From Bacteroidota bacterium (GTDB taxonomy: Bacteria; Bacteroidota; Bacteroidia; B-17B0; Aurantibacillaceae), in NCBI GenBank assembly GCA_020403265.1, contig JADBXZ010000014.1, positions 62,001 to 126,000 on the forward strand: a stretch of DNA of 64,000 bases. Direction: 5' to 3'. Within the stretch, counting starts at the first letter, position 1. Each line of letters begins with the position of its first letter. Below are positions 10,042 to 17,519 of the stretch, in pieces. A program made the translations under genes and the position numbers. The notes under the pieces were generated by a model, which did not search any database, was not told where the DNA came from, and saw only the letters and a program-made list of their open reading frames with translations.

Positions 10042-11718
10042 GTGGAATTAAATAAGCAACAACCATTTATTGAGCTTCAAAAGGTTCTAACATTGTTTGA
10101 CCAAACGTCAACTGAGGCTAAAATTAGTTGGTTAGAAAAATGTTCTCAGCAAAAACTAAATTCTGTTAAGTTAATTAAAGCCTATCACGATCAATTATTG
10201 TTTTTAAGTGCATATGCCGAAAACAAACAAATTTTTAGATTGACTCAAGATGAACTGAACCGGTTGAGTGATGCATTAATTCAATTATCTGCTCAAAAAA
10301 AAGAACAACTAAGCAATTCAGGAATGCCATTTACAGAAATACAAGGCACTTATAGCTTTGTTTTAATGCAATGGCTCATTAAAAATTTCCCAAACAGTGT
10401 CAGCATTCATTCATTTGATGAAACAGGCGTTCATCCAAAGGAACTACTGAAATATCGCTTAAACGAAATGGAATTTGAGTGTATAGGCAATGATACACTT
10501 TCTAAAACCAAATGGATACAATTAGTCAGCGGTTTTAAAAAACCTAAAGATCAATTAAAGTGGCTGTTAAAGGAATTCGAAATGTTAAATATTGACACCG
10601 TTTTTAAAGAACAATTATTCGAATCACTTAAGTTATACATTCGTATAAACCCGGCAGACATAAGATTTTCCAGAAGCTATGGAACAGTTCCGATTAAGGA
10701 GCATTATTTTCATACAAAAGGACTTCTTAAAAAGTTTGATGAACAGGCTTTAATCAATCAAAAATTACCGGCGCCCCTTAAATTATCAAATGAAGAGAAA
10801 CAAGTTTATCTCGATAAGGCAAGAGTTGCACTCCTTTTACTTAACAGAGAAACAGATCCAATAACTTATGGTGAGGCAAAAGACTGCCTTGTTTACAACT
10901 TAGAGCATGGTTTAACGATTGCACTTTATTGTATCCAACCTGCATTAAGATTAAGCGTGGAATCCTATATTGGATTTATGATGTTTAAAAATGGTTACCC
11001 AATGTCTTATGGCGGAGCTTGGTTATTTGGTCAGCGATCCTTAATCGGAATCAATATCTTCGAAGCATTTAGAGGGGGCGAATCTGCTTTTGTGTTTGCG
11101 CAATTACTCAGAACTTATTCTCAGGCCTTTGGTGCCACCCAGTTTGAGGTGGAACCCTATCAGTTTGGCAAGGGAAATCCGGAAGGCATTAAATCAGGCG
11201 CTTTCTGGTTCTATTACCGCTTTGGTTTCAGACCTATTGATACTAAATTAGCACAACTTGCAGAGCAAGAAGCAAGTAAAATAACTGCGAACAAAGGCTA
11301 CCGTACGGATTATGAAACTTTAAAGTTATTTACTAAATCAAACTTACTGGTTAACTTTAAACCAACAGAAATTGACATCAAACCATTACAAATCAGCTAT
11401 TTTATCACCTCCGTTATTGCTTCACAATTTATGGGAAGTAGGGTAGAGGCACAAAAATACTGTAAAGCTACCTTACAAAAAGAGCTCGGTATCAACTTTC
11501 TAAAACTAAAAAATGAAGAAAGAATTGGATTTGCTAAATTATCTCATTTTTGTGTGTTTTGTTTGAATTTACAAAAGCTAAAACCAAATCATCGCTTGCA
11601 CTTAAAAACCCTGATTTTGAAGAAAGGAACCTCTGAGTATCAATATATTAGAGAGTACTACAAGTTTCCTTTTGACTTATACTTTACACAAGCATTGTTA
11701 GATTTTAAGGTGAAGTAA
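10042..11718 (+). CDS. unknown protein with GNAT-like C-terminal half
   Basis: 558 residues, GTG start 14 bases after the carboxypeptidase stop; no signal peptide or membrane segment. I do not recognise a named family. The N-terminal ~230 residues are helical. Around residues 310-400 a block reads YGGAWLFGQRSLIGIN, then FRGGES, then EGIKSGAFWFYYRFGFRP, which resembles the core of GNAT acyltransferases (a Gly-rich turn followed by a FY..LGF-type end), but I see no convincing acetyl-CoA loop. Proposed as a conserved cytoplasmic protein of unknown function, possibly acyltransferase-related. Confidence 0.6.
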   Translation: MELNKQQPFIELQKVLTLFDQTSTEAKISWLEKCSQQKLNSVKLIKAYHDQLLFLSAYAENKQIFRLTQDELNRLSDALIQLSAQKKEQLSNSGMPFTEIQGTYSFVLMQWLIKNFPNSVSIHSFDETGVHPKELLKYRLNEMEFECIGNDTLSKTKWIQLVSGFKKPKDQLKWLLKEFEMLNIDTVFKEQLFESLKLYIRINPADIRFSRSYGTVPIKEHYFHTKGLLKKFDEQALINQKLPAPLKLSNEEKQVYLDKARVALLLLNRETDPITYGEAKDCLVYNLEHGLTIALYCIQPALRLSVESYIGFMMFKNGYPMSYGGAWLFGQRSLIGINIFEAFRGGESAFVFAQLLRTYSQAFGATQFEVEPYQFGKGNPEGIKSGAFWFYYRFGFRPIDTKLAQLAEQEASKITANKGYRTDYETLKLFTKSNLLVNFKPTEIDIKPLQISYFITSVIASQFMGSRVEAQKYCKATLQKELGINFLKLKNEERIGFAKLSHFCVFCLNLQKLKPNHRLHLKTLILKKGTSEYQYIREYYKFPFDLYFTQALLDFKVK

Positions 11719-11725
11719 TTTTTTT

Positions 11726-11764
11726 GCCATAATTATGGCTAATTCGTTAAAAATGTTATCTTTG
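11726..11764 (+). promoter_or_regulatory. promoter -7 element and overlapping palindrome upstream of the PpiD-like gene
   Basis: TATCTTTG at 11757-11764 matches the Bacteroidota -7 consensus TAnnTTTG. Nineteen bases upstream lies TATG, a partial match to the -33 TTTG. The -33 region is contained in the perfect 14-base palindrome GCCATAATTATGGC (11726-11739), which could be an operator. The ATG is 32 bases downstream of the -7 element. Confidence 0.5.
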
Positions 11765-11796
11765 CCATTCCAAAAAATTAAGATTTATTAGATTTT

Positions 11797-14001
11797 ATGA
11801 TTAACAAAAAGAACGCACAACCGGTTGAGAAAAACGAAGAAAAGGATAATATGAGTATTCTGGAGAGTATTCGTAAACGCACCGGCTTATTGGTAGGTAT
11901 TGTTGGTTTAGCACTTGTCATTTTTATCCTTCAAAGCCTTTTAGGCTCAGGAGCGAGTATTTTTGGTGGTAGCGATGAAACAACTGTTGGTAAAATTAAT
12001 GGCACAAAAATTGACCGCAATGAATTTGCTGCCAAAGTTGAAAATCAATTAAACATGATTAGGCAAAATCGTCAAACTCAAGATGTTGATGATGCGACTC
12101 GTGGTCAGGTTGTTGATTATGTTTGGAATCAATACATTAATGACTTAATAATTAAACCGCAGTATGATAAACTAGGCATTATGGTTGGCGATGATGAAAA
12201 GTACCAAAAAGTGGTAATGGAGCCAATGCCATTCATTATTCAACAAATTTCCGACCCTCAAACCGGTCAATTAAATCCAAATTTCGCCAAAGCAGATGGT
12301 TCTTTTGATCCTAATAAATGGAAACAAGCCATTCAAAGTGTTACCGGCGACCAAGAATTAGCAGTACTTCAAATGGAAGATCAGGTTGTTCAAATGCGCA
12401 TGGGTGAAAAATACATTTCTCTAATTAAAAAAGGAATGTACGTAACAAGTGCAGAGGCTAAAGCAGTAATGGCCAATAATACAACTCAGGCTAATATTTC
12501 TTATGTAATGAAACCGTATACATTGGTTTCTGATAGCGCAGTTTCTGTAACTGACTCTGACATTCAAAAATATTACAATGAGCATATTTATGAATTTTAC
12601 AACCCTGAAACAACACGCTCATTAGAATATGTTACATACAATGTTTTAGCCAGTGAAAAAGATTTAGCCGCTGTTGAAAGCGATGCCAAAAGAGCAGCTG
12701 AAGATTTTAAAACCAAATCAATAAAAGAAGACAGTGCATTTATTCAGGCTGAATCTGAAAATGGTGTTGTAACCATTCAGGATTTCACTAAAAAAACAAT
12801 GATTATACGTGACTCATCAATTTATACAGCACCTGTAGGAAGCGTATTTGGACCATACAATGAAGGTGCCTATTTTAAAATATATAAATTACAAGGGATT
12901 AAGTCCATTGCCGATAGTGCAAAAGTTCGTCACATATTAATTGGCACACAACCTGACCCAAAAACACAACAACCAACCAGAAGTATTGCTGATTGTAAGC
13001 GAATTGCTGATAGTTTAATCGGCTTAATTAAGACTAAAAAAGTAAGCTTTGATACTTTGGTTAAAACTGTTAGTGATGATCAGGGAAGCAAGACAAATGG
13101 TGGTGATTACGGCTGGTTTGATGAGAACAAACAATTTGTTGAACCATTTAAAATGGCAGGTTTAATTGGAACTAAAGGAAATATTAGTCCTGTTGAAACA
13201 CAATTTGGAGTTCACATTATTGAAGTTTTAGATGTTTCAAAAACAAGACACAATACATACAAATTAGCTCAAATTTTTAAATTAATTGCACCTAGTGATG
13301 AAACTAACCAAATGATTTTTGCGAAAGCAAGTGAATTTGCTGGCAAAAACAATACGGGCGAGTTATTTGACAAAGGTATTGAAACCGAAAAGCTAACAAA
13401 ACGTATTGCCGATAACTTAAAAGAAAGTGATCGTTCAATTGTTGGATTAGATAATGCTCGCGAAATTGTTAGGTGGGCTTACACAGCTAAAAAAGGCGAA
13501 ATCAATGTATTTTCATTAACAGACAAGCATGTGGTTGTAAAATTAGCTACCATTAACACTAAAGGTACTAAACCATTGGAAGACGTAAAAGATGAAGTAA
13601 AGGCAAAAGCTATTGTTGCTAAAAAAGCAGAGCAGTTTTTAAAAGAATTTGCAGCTGCTGGCACAAGTGTTTCGCAAATTGCAACTAAATTAAACTTAAA
13701 TGAAACAACGATGGAAGACTTTAATTTAAGTAACAGAAATATTAAAGGAGCCGGAATTGACAACGTATTATCCGGAACCATTGCAGGTTTGAAGAGTGGT
13801 ACAACAAGCAAACCAATTGCCGGCGATAATGGTGTTTTTGTCGTTCAAATCGTTTCTAAAAAACAAAATCCATCGCAAACTGATGAAACTTCTGTTAAAA
13901 GACAGTTAGAGGCCATGTACTCAAATAAGGCTGACCAAAGCTCTTTCACAGCCTTACAGGAAATGACAGACATTGAAGATCATAAAGGCAGAATCGAATA
14001 A
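11797..14001 (+). CDS. PpiD/SurA-like periplasmic peptidyl-prolyl isomerase chaperone
   Basis: 734 residues. A single N-terminal membrane anchor (RTGLLVGIVGLALVIFILQSL) is followed by a SurA_N-like helical region (~65-220), and a parvulin domain at ~375-475 (VRHILIG, GGDYGWFDE, TQFGVHIIEV). This is the PpiD layout: inner-membrane anchored, periplasmic foldase for exported and outer-membrane proteins. Only one clear parvulin repeat is seen. The start is uncertain: M19 (11851, MSILESIRKRTGLL) looks like the usual family start, while the listed ATG adds a hydrophilic 18-residue tail; both lie downstream of the predicted promoter. A strong terminator follows. Confidence 0.92.
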   Translation: MINKKNAQPVEKNEEKDNMSILESIRKRTGLLVGIVGLALVIFILQSLLGSGASIFGGSDETTVGKINGTKIDRNEFAAKVENQLNMIRQNRQTQDVDDATRGQVVDYVWNQYINDLIIKPQYDKLGIMVGDDEKYQKVVMEPMPFIIQQISDPQTGQLNPNFAKADGSFDPNKWKQAIQSVTGDQELAVLQMEDQVVQMRMGEKYISLIKKGMYVTSAEAKAVMANNTTQANISYVMKPYTLVSDSAVSVTDSDIQKYYNEHIYEFYNPETTRSLEYVTYNVLASEKDLAAVESDAKRAAEDFKTKSIKEDSAFIQAESENGVVTIQDFTKKTMIIRDSSIYTAPVGSVFGPYNEGAYFKIYKLQGIKSIADSAKVRHILIGTQPDPKTQQPTRSIADCKRIADSLIGLIKTKKVSFDTLVKTVSDDQGSKTNGGDYGWFDENKQFVEPFKMAGLIGTKGNISPVETQFGVHIIEVLDVSKTRHNTYKLAQIFKLIAPSDETNQMIFAKASEFAGKNNTGELFDKGIETEKLTKRIADNLKESDRSIVGLDNAREIVRWAYTAKKGEINVFSLTDKHVVVKLATINTKGTKPLEDVKDEVKAKAIVAKKAEQFLKEFAAAGTSVSQIATKLNLNETTMEDFNLSNRNIKGAGIDNVLSGTIAGLKSGTTSKPIAGDNGVFVVQIVSKKQNPSQTDETSVKRQLEAMYSNKADQSSFTALQEMTDIEDHKGRIE

Positions 14002-14021
14002 TCTTATATCTCCAAAATTTG

Positions 14022-14055
14022 AAAGCAGTTGTAATTAAACAACTGCTTTTTTTTT
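14022..14055 (+). terminator. intrinsic terminator after the PpiD-like gene
   Basis: AAAGCAGTTGT and ACAACTGCTTT form a perfect 11-bp stem with a 6-base loop, followed by a run of Ts. It starts 20 bases after the stop codon. Confidence 0.9.
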
Positions 14056-14064
14056 AAACTCACT

Positions 14065-14967
14065 ATGAAAAAAATCATCCTGTTTTACATATTTACAATT
14101 TCATTTTGGAGTGTTAACTTCAAATTAAATTCACAAACACAGCAAGCCACACTTTTGTACAAGGTTTCCGGAAATGGCTTAAAGCAAAACAGTTATTTAT
14201 GGGGCACTTATCACTTACTTTCGAAGCGTTTTTTAGATTTAGAAAAAAAGAAAGTCAATCAGGCATTAAAAAAATGCAAAGGCGTGGTAGTTGAAATGGT
14301 AATGGATTCAAAGTCGGGTATGAAATTAGCACCCTATTTATTTGCAAAAGATTCAGCCTTAGATGTTATTTTTTCGAAAACAGAATACGATAGTATAGCA
14401 CAGTTACTTAAAACTGAGGCCAATTTAAACTTAGCGTCATTCAATAAAATGAAACCATTTGTGGTGCATGCCACACTTTTAAAAAATTCTAAAGCCGAGT
14501 CCATTTCAGATGCAGCAAAGTATGGCAATAGTGCAATGGACATAGATTTTGTAACGTATGCTAAAACAAACAGTTTAACTGTAAATGCACTTGAAACAAT
14601 TGAAGAACAAGCAACGCTATTGTATTCCGGCAGTATTTTAACTCAAAAGAAAATGCTTTTAGCAATGCTAAGAGATTTTGAAACTGTAAAACGCATGCAG
14701 GATAGTTTATACTTTGCATACAAAAAAGAAGATGTTACAACAATTGAACGTTTGTTTAACGACCCAAGCATAGGCAATTATGAAATGGATATGGAGGCCT
14801 TATTAAAAAACCGAAATTTAAACTGGATGCAAAAATTACCAAATTTGTTTACTGAAAGGAGTCAATTTGTGGCAGTAGGGGCAGGGCACCTTTTTGGAAA
14901 GGATGGTTTGATAACCTTACTCACCAATGCAGGTTACAAAGTGGAGCCTGTTTTAACGAAGAAGTGA
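14065..14967 (+). CDS. TraB/GumN family protein
   Basis: 300 residues with an N-terminal signal peptide (~1-23). Near residue 44 YLWGTYHLL is the GxxH signature of the TraB/GumN family, and near the C-terminus VAVGAGHLFGKDGL is the second signature (GxxH). The family includes the Tiki metalloprotease-like fold (erythromycin esterase/TraB clan), and members in Bacteroidota are exported; the substrate is unknown. A terminator lies just upstream, so it probably has its own promoter. It is the last core-like gene before the accessory island. Confidence 0.88.
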   Translation: MKKIILFYIFTISFWSVNFKLNSQTQQATLLYKVSGNGLKQNSYLWGTYHLLSKRFLDLEKKKVNQALKKCKGVVVEMVMDSKSGMKLAPYLFAKDSALDVIFSKTEYDSIAQLLKTEANLNLASFNKMKPFVVHATLLKNSKAESISDAAKYGNSAMDIDFVTYAKTNSLTVNALETIEEQATLLYSGSILTQKKMLLAMLRDFETVKRMQDSLYFAYKKEDVTTIERLFNDPSIGNYEMDMEALLKNRNLNWMQKLPNLFTERSQFVAVGAGHLFGKDGLITLLTNAGYKVEPVLTKK

Positions 14968-15191
14968 TTTTGTTAAAAACGAAAGTATAAATACATCAGT
15001 AAAATTTGCTAATTGAATTAGGTCTGTTGTAAATTTAATTAGAGTAATAAAAGCCCTGAGTTTGCTCAAGTAAGTGCTTTAAAATTCACCATGATTAAAG
15101 CAGGAAAATAATCGAAGGATTATTTTTCTCTTAAATTAAAAATCCGACTTCAATTTTTCAACAGTAATTAAAACTTTCTGCTTTGCCATTC

Positions 15192-16076
15192 TTAAATATG
15201 TTTTACTTCGTAATTAAAGCTCGGTAAATGTTCGATTGATTCAGCTAGATGCTTACGATGACATTGACAAATATTTGCTTCAAAACAAGTTAATGCAATG
15301 CGCTTGTGTTCCTTTAATAAATCTAAAATAATAGTTTGAGTAGGAATTGTTTTAGTTAAATTGTTTTTCCGATAAGCCGCAAATAATTTATCGTAATCAC
15401 TTTGCGTATTTAATTCTTGGCGTTGTTCGGATTGTATTCCAACATCAGGGAAGTGCATATATTGTATGCCTATACTTTCGCAGTATTTTTTAAGTAAACT
15501 TTTACTAAATCCAAATTTCATGCTTAATGGATAATTGCGAACGTCTATTAAAATTTTAACATCGTTTTTAAGAAGACGGTTTAAATATTCTTCTAACGAA
15601 ATGCCCTCATATCCAATTGTAAATAAAATAGTTTTATTACTGCTTGGGATATTGGTAATGACTTTATTTAATTCTTCTTGATTTAAAATATTTCCGGCAA
15701 TTTCGCTTTTTGTAGCCCAATATGGAAAATTAACATAAGTGTGCTTTGTAAGCGTTTTAGTGTCCATTTTGCCATACAACAACTTAATTTGTTGCACCAA
15801 TTTTCTATCAGCTTCTTTTAAGGTTTTTAAATAGTCGGTATTATCTATTTTTGAAAAAGTTTTTGTGTCTTCGGCTAACATTCCTTTAGATGCCATAGCC
15901 GTTAAATCGGCATTTGCAGAGTAGGAATAGCAGCCAAATTTATAAGGTACAAAGTCATATTCGGCCTTTTGCTGTTGCTTGGTAAATAAAAACAGTAATT
16001 TTTGAAGCCTAATTTTTTCTAATTGACCATCAAATAATTGTAATAGGGATAATATAACTTTTCGTCTGTAAAACAT
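15192..16076 (-). CDS. DUF488 protein with an SocA/Panacea-like N-terminal region
   Basis: 294 residues. Residues ~150-290 form the DUF488 domain: FTIGYEGISLEEYLNRL, DVRNYPLS, a Cys pair and the terminal CQCHRKHLAESI (family CxHR-like end). DUF488 proteins are of unknown function and often sit near defence or stress genes. Residues ~1-130 form a separate helical domain (YRRKVILSLLQLF, LQKLLFLFTKQQ, FVPYKFGCYS) resembling the Panacea/SocA (DUF4065-like) antitoxin domain. The gene is the distal member of the minus-strand island, 47 bases after RhuM. Gene-poor flanks upstream and downstream suggest island edges. Confidence 0.8.
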   Translation of the reverse strand: MFYRRKVILSLLQLFDGQLEKIRLQKLLFLFTKQQQKAEYDFVPYKFGCYSYSANADLTAMASKGMLAEDTKTFSKIDNTDYLKTLKEADRKLVQQIKLLYGKMDTKTLTKHTYVNFPYWATKSEIAGNILNQEELNKVITNIPSSNKTILFTIGYEGISLEEYLNRLLKNDVKILIDVRNYPLSMKFGFSKSLLKKYCESIGIQYMHFPDVGIQSEQRQELNTQSDYDKLFAAYRKNNLTKTIPTQTIILDLLKEHKRIALTCFEANICQCHRKHLAESIEHLPSFNYEVKHI

Positions 16077-16123
16077 AAAGTGAAATAAGTGATAAATTAG
16101 AACTTACTGGAAAATTTTACTAT

Positions 16124-17164
16124 TCATTTTTTAGAATCTTTACGAACTTGTGTATTAGATTTTATGGATTTAGCCACAGCTTTTTCAAAATCACTTTCGA
16201 AATTAATTAGTTGTTTTTGATGATACTTTTCGTATTCATTTTCAGCTTTGGCAATTGCCAATTCATGACTTATTTTTCCAGCATTCTGTAAAATAGCTTG
16301 TTCGTTAAATTGCAAAAAGCCATCTAGTTTTTTTACCCAATCTTTCATATACATTACTTTACCATTTCTGGCTTGCATTTCGGCATAATCTAAGTACATG
16401 GTTACAATTCTATTTAATTCGTTTAATTCATCTTTATTAAGATAGTTTTTAGCTACTCCCACGTCAGCCTTTCTAATGGATCCTTTTGGTGCATTCTTCC
16501 ACGTTGTAAGCCCCATATTTTCTTTATCAGAATTTGCTCTAGTGTTTATTATTTCGCTAGCAGTTAATCCAGTAATAGCCCAATGTAATTTGTTTTGAAC
16601 TATTGAAAAAAAATCTTTTGTAATATTACTATTAACCGAATAATCTGCACTACATTGTGCATAGATGTCGGTTATTTTTAAATAAAAACGTCTTTCACTG
16701 CTTCGTATATCTCGTATACGCTCAAGTTGTTCCTCAAAGTAATCTTTACCAAATATGTTTTGAGGGTTTTTAAGCCGTTCATCATCCATTGTAAAGCCCT
16801 TAATAATATATTCTTTAAGCCTCTCTGTAGCCCAAATACGAAACTGCGTGGCCTGATGACTATTTACCCTATAACCAACAGAAATAACAGCATCTATATT
16901 ATAAAACTGTGTTTGATATTTTTTTCCATCATCGGCAGTATGTGCAAATTTTGCACATACTGCATTTTTGTCTAATTCATTAGTATTAAAAATATTTTTA
17001 AGATGTTTAGTAATAACAGTTCTGTCTACCCCAAATAATTCTGAAATACGAGATTGGCTTAACCAAAAATTTTCGTTTTGTACTAATACATCTATTTTCA
17101 CCTTACCATTTGGTGTGGTGTATAATATAATATCATTTGATTGAGGTAAGTTATTATCACTCAT
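16124..17164 (-). CDS. rhuM: RhuM family protein
   Basis: 346 residues, the usual size of the virulence RhuM (PF13310-type) family. An N-terminal winged-helix-like segment (WLSQSRISELFGVDRTVIT) precedes the family core: FYNIDAVISVGYRVNS, then QFRIWATERLKEYI. The C-terminal part is helical, with YAEMQARNG and KISHELA. The family was named from a Salmonella pathogenicity island, but it is widespread beside restriction-modification and other defence genes and its biochemical role is unsettled. Here it follows an MmeI-like RM enzyme and an 81-residue ORF on the same strand. No truncation seen. Confidence 0.88.
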   Translation of the reverse strand: MSDNNLPQSNDIILYTTPNGKVKIDVLVQNENFWLSQSRISELFGVDRTVITKHLKNIFNTNELDKNAVCAKFAHTADDGKKYQTQFYNIDAVISVGYRVNSHQATQFRIWATERLKEYIIKGFTMDDERLKNPQNIFGKDYFEEQLERIRDIRSSERRFYLKITDIYAQCSADYSVNSNITKDFFSIVQNKLHWAITGLTASEIINTRANSDKENMGLTTWKNAPKGSIRKADVGVAKNYLNKDELNELNRIVTMYLDYAEMQARNGKVMYMKDWVKKLDGFLQFNEQAILQNAGKISHELAIAKAENEYEKYHQKQLINFESDFEKAVAKSIKSNTQVRKDSKK

Positions 17165-17189
17165 AATTTATGTGTTCTTGTTTTATTTC

Positions 17190-17265
17190 TCACTCCTTCG
17201 TAAACAAATCCGCAGTATACTTCTCGTATAGTTCAAATAAAAATTCTTTAGCTTTTGAATTATTT
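17190..17265 (-). pseudogene. orphan second copy of the RM enzyme C-terminal tail
   Basis: In the gap between the 81-aa ORF and rhuM, one minus-strand frame reads EFLFELYEKYTADLFTKE followed by TGA. This is identical over 18 residues to the tail of the MmeI-like protein (17544-17597). The two 54-base stretches differ at 8 positions, all synonymous third positions. There is a stop a short distance upstream in the same frame and no start codon, so it is a gene remnant, not an expressed ORF. Confidence 0.85.
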
Positions 17266-17269
17266 TCAT

Positions 17270-17515
17270 TTATTCTATTATCTTAATTGTAGGTGCTTTA
17301 GATTTTCTGGTAATAAACCATTCATAGTTGCATGAATGGTATTTTCTTTTATCGTCACCAGCAACAAACGCTAATCGAAATTGTCCATCTTTATCAAAAC
17401 AATTTTCCTTTTTGAATTCACGAATATGAATTGATCCATTACCAAATTTAATATCTTCTTTTGTTGGATTTCTCCAATAAGAGTATGTCTCGTTAGTATT
17501 ATTGTGCTTCTTCAT
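17270..17515 (-). CDS. 81-residue protein of unknown function next to the RM gene
   Basis: Starts 4 bases after the RM stop codon, so it is probably cotranscribed and translationally linked. The protein is charged and soluble, with no signal or membrane segment: YWRNPTKEDIKFG, a central GQFRLAFVAGDD and CNYEWFITRK. I do not recognise a family. The position directly behind a single-chain RM enzyme is where small accessory or regulatory proteins are often found, but no HTH is visible. It is bracketed by two copies of the RM tail sequence, so it came in with, or was trapped by, a recombination at the 3' end of the RM gene. Confidence 0.6.
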   Translation of the reverse strand: MKKHNNTNETYSYWRNPTKEDIKFGNGSIHIREFKKENCFDKDGQFRLAFVAGDDKRKYHSCNYEWFITRKSKAPTIKIIE

Positions 17516-17519
17516 TTGC

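Noticed and set aside
14968-15191. Small RNA or attachment site in the 224-bp gap before the island
   Set aside because: No tRNA-like cloverleaf, terminator or duplicated end that I could pair with the other island edge.
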